Shown piece by piece: positions 24,096 through 36,100 of a stretch of DNA of 64,000 nt (position 1 is its first letter; every line of letters begins with the position of its first letter). Source of the DNA: Heterobilharzia americana. Lineage: Eukaryota > Platyhelminthes > Trematoda > Strigeidida > Schistosomatidae. Made by a program: the position numbers and the translations under genes. The notes beneath the pieces are model-generated. The model was not told the origin of the DNA, ran no database searches, and saw only the letters and a list, made by a program, of their open reading frames with translations. The stretch lies in contig OX104130.1 in assembly GCA_944470555.2 (NCBI GenBank), forward strand, positions 66,841,160-66,905,159, in the 5' to 3' direction.

Positions 24096-24182
24096 AAATA
24101 GATTGGATTTTCGTCTATTCTTTCGTGAATGTGTTGGAGTACTGCTAGGAGTAAGAGATTCATTATTGTCAGCCTTACTTTC
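24096..24182 (-). CDS. AGAP exon 8 (basic linker)
   Basis: Acceptor TTTCTAACCTTTAG and donor TTT|GTAAGC bound 29 codons, phase 0 to 0 on the minus strand. It reads ESKADNNESLTP then SSTPTHSRKNRRKSNLF. Animal AGAPs have ASSTPTPIRKQSKRRSNIF here, a conserved basic Ser/Thr motif between the GTPase-like and PH domains. A nearer AG (TCCTAG) would break the frame with a stop, so the upstream acceptor is chosen. Confidence 0.94.
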
Positions 24183-24307
24183 CTAAAGGTTAGAAAGAGA
24201 AAACATTCAAATATATTTAAGCAGGCTAGCGATTTCTTATCTAGATGCAACTTATGAAGCCGTGCAAACTAATGAATAGTCATTTCTCACGACCGGATCT
24301 ATCTTAC

Positions 24308-24361
24308 AAGAAATTGATAATGTTTTTCGGGAAAAAAATGACTGATCGATAGCAAATCATG
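24308..24361 (-). CDS. Possible 54-nt AGAP cassette exon
   Basis: Inside the 367-bp intron between exons 7 and 8, the minus strand has a strong acceptor (CATCTTTTGCAG) and donor (CTT|GTAAGA) flanking 54 nt that are open in the required phase 0 to 0, reading HDLLSISHFFPEKHYQFL. Both neighbours also join directly in phase without it, so it could be an optional exon. No homologous segment in other AGAPs is known to me, so it may equally be a fortuitous pair of sites. Confidence 0.4.
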
Positions 24362-24549
24362 CTGCAAAAGATGCAAGCAGTTACAATCAAATATCATTAT
24401 GTATGTGTACCAGCCTGAAGCTACATACACCCTTAAACTTATTTCATTGCTTTGAAAAATCCCCCAAATCAAGCGAATTACGTGCAGGGAAGGTGAGTGG
24501 GGAGCGGGTAAGAAGCAAGCATGCGTTTCTCAAACGGTACAAAACTTAC

Positions 24550-25059
24550 AACTACTTCGACCCCTAGCCCAATAGAAGAAACACTACTAGCTGCAGCAAG
24601 AGTTCCTGGCGGATAATTTGGAGAAGCAGCAGATGGGGATTGTCCAGTAGTGGAGCTAGTGGGTGCAGAAAGAGACTGTGGAGTTGCTACTCTCATTACT
24701 GACCCACTTTCAGAATTCCCAATCGATGAAGACGATGTATTAGGTGTATGCAAAGCTTTTCCACTGTATTCTAAATACATGTGCGGCGAAGGTGATTGAA
24801 AAATACTTTCTGAATATTCTGTTGGTAAATACTCTGGACAACGTAACAGGGGATGTTGATACTTTCCATCAAACATAAATGGATGAGTAGCCCAATCTTC
24901 TGCGGGATCTACTGAATTCATATTAGGCCGAATGGGCTTCATATCTCCAAAGAAATTTTCACGCTCATAAGGTCGATGATCCAAAGTCAAAGAATGTTTT
25001 GCAATGCTTAACAGATTAGGTTTTGCGGAATTCACAAGGGTCTGATGAAAACCAGAATC
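24550..25059 (-). CDS. AGAP exon 7 (long S/T/P-rich linker)
   Basis: A 510-nt minus-strand exon, 170 codons, phase 0 to 0, with acceptor TCATCTCTCAG and donor GTT|GTAAGT. It begins DSGFHQTLVNSAKPN, continues MKPIRPNMNSVDPAEDWATH, and becomes rich in Ser, Thr, Pro and Ala from about residue 100 to 165 (TPNTSSSSIGNSESGS, SAPTSSTTGQSPSAASP). It lies where other animals' AGAPs carry a Ser/Pro linker (SSVPSTPS). Its length suggests a lineage-specific disordered insertion. Evidence for membership is positional and phase-based, because the sequence is not conserved. Confidence 0.85.
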
Positions 25060-26089
25060 CTGAGAGATGACAAAACAGAATATCAATGGCAGGTAGCTTT
25101 CAATTTAACCTCAGTATATTCAAACCGGTATATATATAAAATAGTTCGACAATACCAAAGTAGTTTTCGAAAACTCACTACATCAGTAGTCAAACAAACT
25201 ACGTGGGTCTTAATGAGAACACATTGTTCTGAAAACATCGGTATAAAAATATCACAAGTAAAACCTGGGGAAAATATTTGTCCTAGTTGATAAATATAAA
25301 AATCCTGAGAATAATCAATGAGAAGCCGTTTGGAATATGCGTGTTTGTGGAATACACAACAACTTGTCCGTAAATATTGTATAATTATTCTCCTATAAAG
25401 CTACGTCTGAACAATGTGAATAACACTTACGCATAAATTGATAATCGTACATTTCGTTCATATGAGTGAATATTAAAATGTAAAGATGCATCAAACAACA
25501 GGAAAACTCTCACGTCAAGTTCATAAAATGGCACGTTTACATCAGACTAATTTTCTTTCAGTTGATTCATAAGACGCGTCCAGTTTAGGTAAACAGTATC
25601 ATTGACTGAATCACGTTTTGGATGCAATTTATTGTCCTTAACTTTTGACATCTAACAAATATGGAGAGTTTTGCAGTATGAAACCATGTGATTTTTACAA
25701 GGAAGTAACGGGTAAATTGGATGATGAGCCACTTATATTGACGATTACTAGTAATAAGTTGGGTAGTGAAAAAGGTCTATTATTTTACTGTCCTTTAAAG
25801 CTTGATGAGTAGTACTGCAAGGTGTACTCGAAATCTAGGCATAAACTTGGTTTAGATAAGCATACAGCAGCACAGACACTGCATCTCCTGTACCCTGAGC
25901 ACAGTTATAAATAGGACACAAGTTTGCAGTCGGTCACTCAGATAAGTTTTCTGTCTATTGAAACTGCACTTGGTTTAAACCAATACCTATGGACGTTTTA
26001 TAGAGGTGATTAATTTTACTGTGGCAAAGAAAATGATTGCATACACTGTTGTGATAAAATGAGTGATATAAAAACAAATTATTTATTAC

Positions 26090-26224
26090 TTCATTGAAAT
26101 CATGTTCGAATCCAGGATTGCTGTGAGTATCAGGACGACGATTTGTAGGATTACTTGAGAATACTGTCCGCTCTTTCTTATCGATGCCGCCTGTGGCTGC
26201 ATTAGTCACATTACAGTTAGACCC
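26090..26224 (-). CDS. AGAP exon 6 (linker)
   Basis: A 135-nt minus-strand exon with acceptor TTTTACTTCCAG and donor GAA|GTAATA, phase 0 to 0, 45 codons: GSNCNVTNAATGGIDKKERT.., ending FEHDFNE. NAATGG may correspond to the QATNGG of vertebrate AGAPs, which is weak support. Frame fit on both sides, between exons 5 and 7, is the main argument. The donor is weaker than at other junctions. Confidence 0.75.
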
Positions 26225-26635
26225 CTGGAAGTAAAATAAAGAAACTATACCTGATAACCCCAAAAAATTTGACATGGGATTTTTGTTTAGTGTTTCAGTG
26301 ACTGACATAATGTAAAAGTCGTGAAAAAATACAATGAGTCAAAGGAAACATAGGATGTGACAGATGGAATCAGTTAGGTCTTCTGAAATAAATTACAGCG
26401 TAGTACACCTAGGAAGCGAGTGGTATTAGGTAGCACGAACAATCTAACTTTTTACTTGATTTGTGCAAATCCTGCTTATCATTGCAAAATTTACTGACCT
26501 ATCAATACATTGTCACACGTTTGCAAAAACAAACGTAAGACAAAATAAAAGTGTCGAGCTGAAGTAGTAAGTAAGAAACGAGTAAGGGGGTTAAAAGAAA
26601 TCTCTGGAACCAAGACGAGAAAAAGGGCGAAAATC
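26225..26635. other. AGAP intron 5, 3' end
   Basis: No recognisable element. It contains only the pyrimidine-rich acceptor region of exon 6. Confidence 0.5.
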
Positions 26636-26639
26636 GTGA

Positions 26640-26815
26640 AAATGAAAATGGTCTCAGCAACCATGTGTACTTTTACGCACCAGGTGTAACTAGCCACATT
26701 CATTGTGAGGGCTAACGATAACACCTGACTGTCAACACCTTCGTAGGTGGGGCGATGTTCAAGTCTCCGGCCCATCAATCGGAAGTCGAGTGCTTAGATC
26801 AATGACCTAGTTACA
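26640..26815 (-). repeat. SINE-like unit
   Basis: On the minus strand: TAGGTCATTGATCTAAGCAC, TCGACTTCCGATTGATGGG (anticodon-arm-like), AGACTTGAACATCGCC (B-box-like), CCACCTACGAAGGTGTTGAC, CAGGTGTTATCGTTAGCCCT, ending with TAGTTACACC. The layout matches the 11.36 kb unit. Confidence 0.5.
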
Positions 26816-27974
26816 AAAATGAGCACTTTACATACGCTCAATTTTAAAAACAGATAACACAACTACTCAGACATATAGCTTAATGGATTGGATAAGAAAA
26901 CGAATGCACTGTTTGCCATGTCCTCGGAACCGAAACAGTTTAGCTGCACCCTGAAAATGGAATAAATTTGATATCGTTCAGTGCCACTTCACATTTTCAA
27001 AGCGGTGGACGTAGTAATCAAGTGGAATCTTCAACACTGAGAAGCGTTTATAAAATCAATCAAATAGTCGAATAATGAAATGCAGGTCTATTTTTATCTT
27101 TTAATATCCAGTCAACAATAAAATCCAGAAGCATCCACACATGTGAACACCATCTGTGAAACTACGTCACTAGGTACAATTATCATGCATGCCTTCAACC
27201 CACTACAGATAAGAAAAATAGCACAACTATAAATTTGGGTTTTTATCATGCTTGTGGTAGTCATTGGGAGCTAAAGACGTCTAACAAACACCTCAAGAAA
27301 GCCTTCAACGCTTGGCGAGACCAATGAATTCATGGTGAAACGTGGGTGGTGTACGGCAAATAGAGACCACTGTCAATCGAAGTGAAAAAAGATACGCAAG
27401 TCATTCAGAAGTTCGGAATGTTGTATGAAATCATCGAAAGGCAGTTACAAGAAAATTCTAACTTCTTCAAAATCTTGGATGTTTTACCGCTGTGGCCACT
27501 TCTTCTCTGCACCCACTCACTATTTTTTGGTATCACCTTTTATGGTATCGATGTCTTGATACGAATGGGACTCGAGAACCCAAAGCAATTCAATACAAAA
27601 CACTTGGATAGGTACATAAGAAATCAACGCAACCCAACACTAACAGATAGCAACAAGAAAAGGTTCGAAGGAACTGAACTCGCCCCAAAATAATGAAGAT
27701 CAAAGAGAAAATTTATGTGTGTATATAGGTCTTGGTTAGGAAACCGCGAGAACTAGCTACTCAGGTAACAAATTTATTGAGAATCTTCATAAGGTTCAAA
27801 TTTTCACAAAACGGTTGAGAATACTTAATTTTCTGGCTGTTTCGAAATGAACTAAGAAATTGTGGTAAATCCAAATACATTTTCAAGGTTTAAATTTACT
27901 TAGGCTTAGAGTAACAAACTTATTCATGATAAAGTGGAACACGAAATTCATTAAGCCAAAGGATATATGACAAC

Positions 27975-28130
27975 GAAATTTAGACGGACAAGCAATGGGT
28001 GACACCTATCGTGTGAAGTCTAATGATACTAACTGGCTGTCTAAATCTCAGTGGATGGAGTCAAAATCAAATACGTAACCCACTAGCTGAAAGTCTATGA
28101 GCCACAGCTCTACTGTGCTAAAGTGGAATC
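27975..28130 (-). repeat. SINE-like unit
   Basis: On the minus strand: AGCTGTGGCTCATAGACTTT, CAGCTAGTGGGTTACGTATT, TGATTTTGACTCCATCC (poor B-box), ACTGAGATTTAGACAGCCAG, TTAGTATCATTAGACTTCAC and ACGATAGG. This is the family tail in its usual order. Confidence 0.5.
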
Positions 28131-31100
28131 AACAGAAAGTTTGTTACTAATTGGGTCGCGCTCCTGTTCAACGTTCTAGAATCCTGTCCTTGAAGTGCGA
28201 TACAGTGGAATCAAACCTAGGTAACCATCGAGTGTGAGATAAAGCTTACCAAGTAGAGAAAAAAGAGAAATTAGGTTGTTGTATCCGTACCCAAGAAATC
28301 AATCACTGACGAATGTCCCTCATGTATCTAAATTTGTCCTCATTCTTTTGCAATCTGATAAGGCCGCCGACGCTCCTAAGGCCTGACATTTTCCATATAC
28401 TTTGCTACATACGACATGACGAATGAAGCATTGGGTGGACTGACAACCTAACTTCGTCTTCTCTCTAACTCAGCAGATTTAACGTTAGTGGTTGTCGAAA
28501 CAACTCGCGAGTAGCAACTCAGGGAATGACAATAGTTGGCACCAGCGTTGGGGACTTCCCTCAGTCCGTTAGTCGTAGGACCCAATAGGAAACCCAAACC
28601 TAGGTTAAGACCAAAACACTGGCCATACCGTCAACACAGATGTAACAGTGGCGAAGGGGTTACCTCAAAGACACAACAGATTAATAGTCAGCAATATACG
28701 CAAGTAGTGAATTAGTCCGCATTCTTGCAGGTCTCTCCAATCAGACAACACATCAGAAACAGTTTCATCGCGCATGTATCATGAGTTTATTCGGGAGAGA
28801 GATCCACCATGAACCTGGTGAACACTATACGGCTTAAATTATGAGGAGCTGAAAAAAGCCTATCAACAATACCTTAATAAAACGAGATTACCTTTCTCTC
28901 AAGAGAATGGGTATTCGCCTACGTAGTAACACTTTTCAGTGGGAAAAGATATCAAGAAGACAAGGTAAACAAACGAAGCACAAACATCTGTTTGCCACTA
29001 AATAACAGTTTCTCTGCAAAGACACCTGGAAAAACAGATCAAACAGTTTTCCATTCGTTTGCATGAGACCACTACTTATCGAGTGACGTTTCTTCGCTCT
29101 ACTCTTGATTAAGCACCAAGCATTATGCTGTCACGCTATTTCGTATTTATTCATCATTTACATTAAACTTCATTCCACTGACCACAAGATAGCGACAAGG
29201 CATATAAGTCTTTAAGATCAATTAAGATGAGCTTTGGAATTGATCATAATATGAGTTTCATCGGCCAAACATTCCAACTTTCTCAACAATCAACATAGCC
29301 TCTATAACAATGCATCACCTGGCCTAGATATTCACTAGCACCATATCAACAGAAAACAGAAACTGGCCATCATGTGCCACTGAATAAACACCACGACAGC
29401 ACGAATTAGACTGTCGGATCCTCTCGTACTCCAAACAGCAGGTCAGTGCACGCAGTACAAAGCTGACAGGCCGAAACCTTAAGAGGCATTCAAAGGCATT
29501 CAATGGACAGAACCTAACAAACGCATCACACTAAAGAACGCAACACTGAGTTTGATTTGTAAATTCAGAAGTGCAGTCAACATAATCATGACACAAAAAG
29601 GCTGTTATGTATGCTCCTTACAAGTGTTTGTCACGGTAACCCATTGTCTCCAAGTCGTCACAGAAGTTCTAGCCATTTATGTACCTAATTAAGAACAATA
29701 ACACGTAATAACGTGCCCAACATTACCTTACTGTCGTAACACTTTGAAGGTAGACAGCGTGAAAACATTTTGTATTTCACTGCTAAAAGCTTATTGGCAT
29801 TACTTGCTTTGGGGGTGAGAATGGATAAATGTTAACGACTTATAATTGCAAATGAGGAGTTAGTAAATTATTTCATATGCTTGTGTACACATAGCGATAA
29901 TCAGAGCAAACAATAAGCGCTGAGTCCGGTGTTGGTTAGACATAAGTAGCGTATCATCCAACCTATGCAGTCGATGAAAACTTACCTCATCATCCGATCG
30001 ACTTTCTTTACCTGTATTAACAGCATCAAATCACCAAAAGATTGGAAAGTGCCAACGATCCGCAGTAAACTCCAGCAGAAAGTAACGGGTACAGCTTCCC
30101 AATTTGGAACCCAGTACATTTAACAAGGGAAATCTACTACACTTTATGTTACCCCGTCCAGTTAGGTTTCGCTTAGTGATTTACAAACTTCGGTTAGTGT
30201 GTGTTGATGTACTATTTTGACCCGAAAATTCCAAATTTTCAAACACAAAACCACTGTATGTTACCAGTATCAAACATAATTTTTCCTATCGTAGATACAG
30301 AAGCAACAAAACAAGCTCACCGTGCTTTGTCAACAGTAACAGCAGGAGATTACCTAACAATGCTTTCACAATGACAGTAGCCCTCCTAAGTTGCCGAACG
30401 ACACTGATCAATGTTGCATCAGCGAAGAAACGTAATGCAAAGAAATATTACTCCATATACAACGCAATAAAGAACGCATAAAACTGTTTTTAAACATTCA
30501 GGGAGTTCATTACATGCTCTTCGACTATGAAATAATGACGGTGTCCGCAAATTATGTGATAGACATTAAAAACAGACAATAGTCTCGAAGGAAAATAATG
30601 AACAAATTAGAACAGAAGTTTAAAAACTACACGGCAAAGGAACTAATGTACGGGGAAAACCCATACTTATGGCAATTCTGACGTAACCCATCATAGGGGA
30701 AATAATCTTTTTCCAAGTTCTGGTCTGCTTAATTGGCAACTAATTCACACCGGCGTTTTTATCCTATATTCATCTACGCCCTTCGAATTTCGCCAAACTT
30801 AGTAGTAAGTATTCGTAAGATTCGGATGCTGTTGCGAAGGTGGATCAGTCCAAAAAGGAGCAGAACTATAGGATTTTGCCGTCTATGAGTGACCATCAAA
30901 TAACCTTGGACACACCAATAAAGAGACCGCAGCTCTTTTCTGGTTATTAATTTAGAAACGAAAGTAGATTACAGTATGTTCGGCTTAGGAAATCATGAAT
31001 GGTTTCGGCCATATTCTTCAGTCCGAAGTAAAAGGACGAGATAAAAGTATTCACCCATGTGATTACGTGACATTAAACCACCTAAACTGCAGCATGGACA

Positions 31101-31663
31101 TGAAAAAATTCTCAAGTAGTCTGCTATAAACACTCATTTGTATGAACCCTTGTAGAACTATTTGAAAAAGTGTTTGGAATTTTCAAGAGGACATCAAGTT
31201 CATGACACTGAAAACCATGTAAATATCTACAGATTTCAAAATACAAAAGTTGAGAACTAAGTCATAAAGTATCAAGCAAACACCAAAGCACTGCAAACTT
31301 TAAAACCTTATTTTAGAGCGTACTCCAGCGGGAACTTATCTATAATCTTGTTCTTTATTGGAAATTTAGCCATATTAAAACCCTCTCAAAATTAGCGAGT
31401 GGTGCGACGAAACAATGAGAGTTGATTCTCTTTTATTCAACCAAAATTACCACTAAATCAAAGCATAAACCTATATATGATCAGCGACATTCTTTCGATA
31501 ATTCAAAGCTTCCGAGAACGACTGCACAATTATTTATAACTTAATTAGCCATTTCAAGGTCCCTTGGTGGTAACTTAAGGACAGAAAAATTATATAGTTC
31601 TACTAAAATTTACTAGCAGAATTTGGATATTTTTTTTAACATTCAGTCAACAATTTAACTTAC
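28131..31663. other. AGAP intron 5, no gene recognised
   Basis: Three and a half kilobases without an open frame worth naming. The stretch 28350-28780 is slightly GC-richer and includes GTTGGCACCAGCGTTGGGG, which recalls an LTR-element primer-binding region, but no LTR pair or pol motif was found. The rest is AT-rich and featureless by eye. Confidence 0.4.
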
Positions 31664-31872
31664 AGGATTTTTCATAACAACAGGGCCTTCACGAGCATTG
31701 ACCACGTTAGAAAACAAGGACTGTTGAGACTGACTTATGCTCACAAGAGGAACGCCCTCAACAGGGCTGTTAGCACATGGCCTTTGTTGCAAATTAGACG
31801 GCAATTGTGGTGTTATTGGTCTTGGAACAGGCGAACTACTTGACGCACGCATCTGAAGTATTTTAAGACATG
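31664..31872 (-). CDS. AGAP exon 5 (end of GTPase-like domain)
   Basis: A 209-nt minus-strand exon with acceptor TTCTTCCACAG and donor CCT|GTAAGT. It takes one base from exon 4 and ends in phase 0. It reads ACLKILQMRASSSSPVPRPI.., continuing the VFQD helix at the end of the GTPase-like domain into a Pro/Ser/Gln-rich linker (PQLPSNLQQRP, SISQSQQSLFS). Confidence 0.93.
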
Positions 31873-31904
31873 CTGTGGAAGAAATTAGCATATATTTCAC
31901 TTAC

Positions 31905-32039
31905 CGTCCTGAAAAACACGTTCAACGTTTAGACCGTAAGCAGCACACGTCTCATAGTAAGCACAGCGCTTTAGGTCATTCGCTAGCTTCCGTGCACGAG
32001 CATCATCTATCACTCGTACATACGGTTCACAATTGGAAT
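31905..32039 (-). CDS. AGAP exon 4 (GTPase-like domain, C-terminal half)
   Basis: A 135-nt minus-strand exon between a 34-bp and a 32-bp intron. It reads [20 protein letters not shown] then [27 protein letters not shown] GTPase-like domains have [38 protein letters not shown], nearly identical. YETCA is the G5-like motif that contacts the guanine base. Confidence 0.98.
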
Positions 32040-32073
32040 CTACGGACAGTGAGAAAAAAATCACCACACATAC

Positions 32074-32389
32074 CTTGAGTTCCAACAAGAATAATGGGAA
32101 GGTTTGTGGTGCTTCTGTAAGTTGAAAGACGGGCGTAGTAATCGTAAACAACTTGATAGCTCTCGATATTTTCCAAGCTGAACACAAATATGACTCCATC
32201 AATCCAGTGACTAAACTGAAGGTCAGGAGGACCACCTTCATCACGAATTAGCAGCAAGTGACTTTGATTGTCTAAAGAAAGCTCCTTTTTGAATCTACCA
32301 CCTTCTGGGGACTCATCATGTACGTAGGCCCCAGTAAGATATCGATGCACCAAGGCAGACTTTCCGCTCCGGACAGAGCCAAGTAGACC
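32074..32389 (-). CDS. AGAP exon 3 (P-loop and core of GTPase-like domain)
   Basis: A 316-nt minus-strand exon. The first residues [11 protein letters not shown] form the P-loop GxxxxGKS (about residues 79-86 of the joined protein). [23 protein letters not shown] is the switch I region, [16 protein letters not shown] the switch II equivalent, and ILVGTQ plus the Asp from exon 4 replaces the usual NKxD (GTQD). All are hallmarks of the AGAP family rather than Rab or Ras proteins. It is preceded by a 36-bp intron. Confidence 0.98.
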
Positions 32390-32425
32390 CTAAAACGCCA
32401 CATTATTAAGTGACAAGATCCTTAC

Positions 32426-32484
32426 TAGTTTGATACCAGGCACACCATTGCTCAGTGTCCATTCTTGACTATTGACGAAAGCAT
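32426..32484 (-). CDS. AGAP exon 2
   Basis: A 59-nt minus-strand exon between introns of 39 and 36 bp. With the base carried over from exon 1 it reads DAFVNSQEWTLSNGVPGIKL. Animal AGAPs have DSFVNSQEWTLSRSVPELKV just before the P-loop. Confidence 0.97.
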
Positions 32485-32523
32485 CTATAATATAAGGAAC
32501 ACAGTAATTAAACTACATCATAC

Positions 32524-32689
32524 CTTCAATAGAAACGACCAGTTGGCGTAGTGAGTCGGCCAGATTTTTATCATTGATTGCATCGATGAGGTCGTAGATA
32601 GCATAAATATTGGGGTGTACGCTTTCAAACCGTATTATCTCTTGTCTGATAGCATTTGATACATCATTCAACGACGACTGAGAGCCCAT
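32524..32689 (-). CDS. AGAP exon 1 (or first exon seen), N-terminus
   Basis: The minus-strand segment codes [38 protein letters not shown] and ends VVSIE plus one base. SAAIRAEIQRFESVHPSIYA..I is the conserved AGAP N-terminal helix region. The start is placed at the first in-frame ATG (32687-32689). A frame with no ATG extends upstream to about 32720, where TTTTAG precedes AAATTGG; this could be a splice acceptor for a further 5' exon, since an in-frame TAG lies there. No promoter motif was recognised. Confidence 0.9.
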
Positions 32690-32720
32690 GTTGCGAAATA
32701 CTCCACCATTAGCCAATTTC

Positions 32721-33164
32721 TAAAAGTGGCGGTATTAGAAAACAGCACCCCAAGGTCAACGCGTATCACATCACAATGCTATGTTTTCAACATCCAACAC
32801 CAAAAGTGCGAGTAGAAGAAAATTATAGTTTCTGAATTCTCGTTTCTAGGTCTTGAGCCTCGTTCCTTTTGTTCGGTTGCACTCCTTCGATAGCCACGGA
32901 AGTCTTTTGGTTTTCCTGCTTATAGCTTTGGAAGTAGTGAATGTCTGTTTGAAGTTATTTTATTTGCAAATTGTAGCTTGGTTTGTTTGGGGGGGGGAGT
33001 GGTTCTGCTGATGAGATCAGTCAGCCTGTCGCGATTCCTACTGTTGTAAGCACCTGCAATTAAGTGTTAAGCGTACTCAAAAGGTGCTAGAAATAGGGTG
33101 AGTGGTGAAATGAGAAAAAGAGGAGTGAAAAGTGCTTATGAAAATAAAAGTGTAAATAGTAATA
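32721..33164. other. Region upstream of AGAP exon 1
   Basis: Would contain the promoter or a first 5' intron. A G run is at 32987-32998. No TATA box or exon was assigned. Confidence 0.35.
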
Positions 33165-36100
33165 ATAAGGAGGAGAGATGAGTCTCATTGCAGATACTAT
33201 GGTTGGGGAATACAGGGGTTGAGGGGTGTATCGTCAGTTGCTACTGATAAATGTTCGTGGTAAGCCATTTGTGCTCACATATTCATCCAGTAGGCGTTTG
33301 AAGGAGTCGACTAATGTGGCTGTGACCACTTCCTTTGGCAGTGTTCCATAAGGCATATACCCTATGGGAGAAGAAGCTAGATCTCAGTCTCATCTTTGCC
33401 CTATGGTGGGGTGTGTTAATGGGGTTCTCACTGAACTGTCTGTTGGACCGACAACGTTGTCCTATTTGGGTGGTCCACTTGGTGAATGATCTTGTAGGCT
33501 ACTGCCAAGTCACCCCGTTCCCTTCGGTAGCTTAGTGTGAACAAGTTAGGCTGTCTGAGGCGTTGAGCATATGTCTTACCTGTTAGTCCGACAACCGACT
33601 TTGTTGCTCTTCTCTGTACCTTCTCGAGAGTATTTACGTCTCTCCTTAGTAGTGGGGAGGCTATCGTGTTGAGTACCTCTATGTATGGTCTATCACAGGT
33701 TTCAAGTACCATAGGGATAATTCTGGGGTTTAACAATCCAGGCTGCCGTCTTAGAAGTGCATAATGGTGTTCTCATTTGACGCCGTCCCCTTATAATTGC
33801 CAGCGCGTCAGAAGAGTTTAGTCCTCGGTCCTACTCTGTTCATACTCTGGTGATTGCACACTTGTTAAGGTTGTAGCTGATTTTCACCTCTTCTGGTGTG
33901 CGAAGTTTAAATCGTTTCCGACTGGCCAGGACTCCAGCTGCAACAGACTGTTTTGGAGTACCCTAGGATCCTCATCATCACCTATCGTCCTCAGTATTTT
34001 CATGTCGTCTGCGAATTGGAGGACAGATGAGATTTCGATTGGGAGGTCATTTATGACTAGTAAAAACAGGAGTGGCCCAGGGATGGCTCCTTGAGAAACT
34101 CCTGTTCTTGAGTTCCTCCAGGTTGATCGAATTCTGTTTACTTCACTGCCGAATTCTCTGTCCTCTGGGTATGTTGTAAGCCATCGTGAAAGTGCTTCAG
34201 TGACACCTACTTTTGCAAGTTTGGCGAGCATGGTGCAGTGTGAGACGCTATCGAGAGCTTTGGCAAAGTCCAAGAAGATAACGTGAGCTGGTTGTTTGTT
34301 GTCCTATCTAGTGGTTCAGTCATCCCAAGCGGCCATCAAGTTTGTGACACATGACCGTCCAGTTCTGAGGTCGTGCTGGATGGGATGGACGATGTTGTTT
34401 CTGTTCAGGTGGTTCCAAACAATGCCCGCACGCAGACTTTCCAGTACCTTGAAAAGTTTGGGGAGCAATGATCTGGTTTGTAGCTGCACAGGTCTTTTCA
34501 ATATCCACCCTTGAGGATTAGTAAAAGGGTATCACGTTTCCACTCTCTAGGGAGTTGACTTACCTCCAAATAGTGCGTGAGCAGGTTACATATGGTTGTG
34601 CTTACCACTTCGGCAGTCCCGTAGGACCAGCCCGGTGATTTCCCTATTCTCAGCGTTGAAAGTTTCGTAAACACTTGGCTTGGTAAAGTCTTTGCGTTTA
34701 TTAGCTTCGTAACGCAGTCGTAAGACTTCGTTACATTACTAGATGTTAATAGCGGATGTATTGTTGGGTTCAGTTGCTGGTCAAATCGTCTGCTCAACGG
34801 TTCCGCAATCTCACCGCTGGTCAAAGGTTCTCCGGCCTGTCCTGTGATCACGTTTAAACTTTTATTAATAGGCTTACGATACAGACCTTCTGGATTGTAA
34901 CTTAACTGTTTAGTCAGGTTGTTTTGGTATGTATATCTGCTGTTATGAATTCTTATAATACAAAAGCTGCGTGACGTCTTGTAGCTATGAAAATCTGGTT
35001 CTTTGTGTGATGCATGCCGCCGATACCATGCCTTCTTTTTCCTCCGTATTTACCTTCTGGTTGCGCGAGTTACCCAAGACCGTGTGAGAGGTGAGAGTCT
35101 GGTTAATTTCGGAACATTTACCGGTAGCGCTCCAGACGATATTTTTAACGTGTCCAGTGTTTCGTCTGTCGACAGTGAGTGCAATTCTTGTGGCCATGCA
35201 GCCTCCAGGAATTCGTTGTTCATGGGGTGGTAGTCTGCTTTACCGAAACAGCGGAAGGCCTCTTGCCCAACTATCGGCAGTGTCTCCTTGGCTGTCAGAG
35301 AGAATCTCAACAATGCGTGGTCGCTTTTTCCTAGGGGGGTTTGTACACAGGTGTCGTCCGCCGAAAGATCATCGTCTGTTAGAACGTAGTCCAGTGGTGA
35401 TCCCTTTCCATCTAGTGTTTTCCCCAACCGTCTCTACCGGTACTGCTGCTATTAATGTATTTCGAAGTTTGTGTTCTAAAGATTTATAACCATATCTTAC
35501 CTCACATCTCGGGGCGAGTGCCGGTGTATTAAAGTCTCCAGCTAGGACTACATGGTTGTTGGAGTGGCACCGAGCAATTGCGCCGTATGCTTTGTCGTGC
35601 GAAGTGAAGGCCTATATGTCACTCCTAATAGGCACTTTGCTTGGCTTATGGTGAACCAGCACCATAAGAAGTCTGATAGTAAGCTGAATAAACCATCAGT
35701 CGCTTCCTTGACCTTAAGTTGAGCACTAATATACATGGCAACTCTTCCGCCTTCTTTTAATTGCCTGTCCTCTTGGAACAGGGTCATGTTAGGAAAGGAT
35801 GTTTCCATGTCCACGATGTCTGCTAACAGCCACGTCCCTATGGTGAAAGTTATTTCTACTTGCGGATTATGGCACATTGTTTTTGGCTGCAGTGGTTTAC
35901 TCCTAAGGCCCCTTGAACTGCTGTAAAAGCATGTAAAGGAGCTAAGTTCTGGACCTAGCACTATATGGGGACTTGTCTGGAGGCTGGTGTGCCGTTGGAT
36001 CGGATTCTGACTGCCAGTCCAGTAGGGACTGACAGGCCTCCATTTTCCGGTCCCTCTTGGGATCCTGGTGCAGCGGTATTGTTGTTTGTGCCTACAGGTA

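Noticed and set aside
24116..24141. Nearer AG acceptors (TCCTAG and TAGCAG) for AGAP exon 8
   Set aside because: Both give the wrong phase and reach a TAG after a few codons; the acceptor at 24183 keeps the frame and adds conserved sequence.
27382..27693. 103-codon ORF with a hydrophobic segment
   Set aside because: It is antisense in AGAP intron 5 and has no recognisable family or regulatory context.
28540..28680. GTTGGCACCAGCGTTGGGG, like an LTR-element primer-binding site
   Set aside because: No LTR pair, gag or pol was found on either side.
33006..33040. CTGATGAG followed by ATCAGTC, similar to a hammerhead 5' core
   Set aside because: No GAAA box or cleavage triplet follows at a usable distance.
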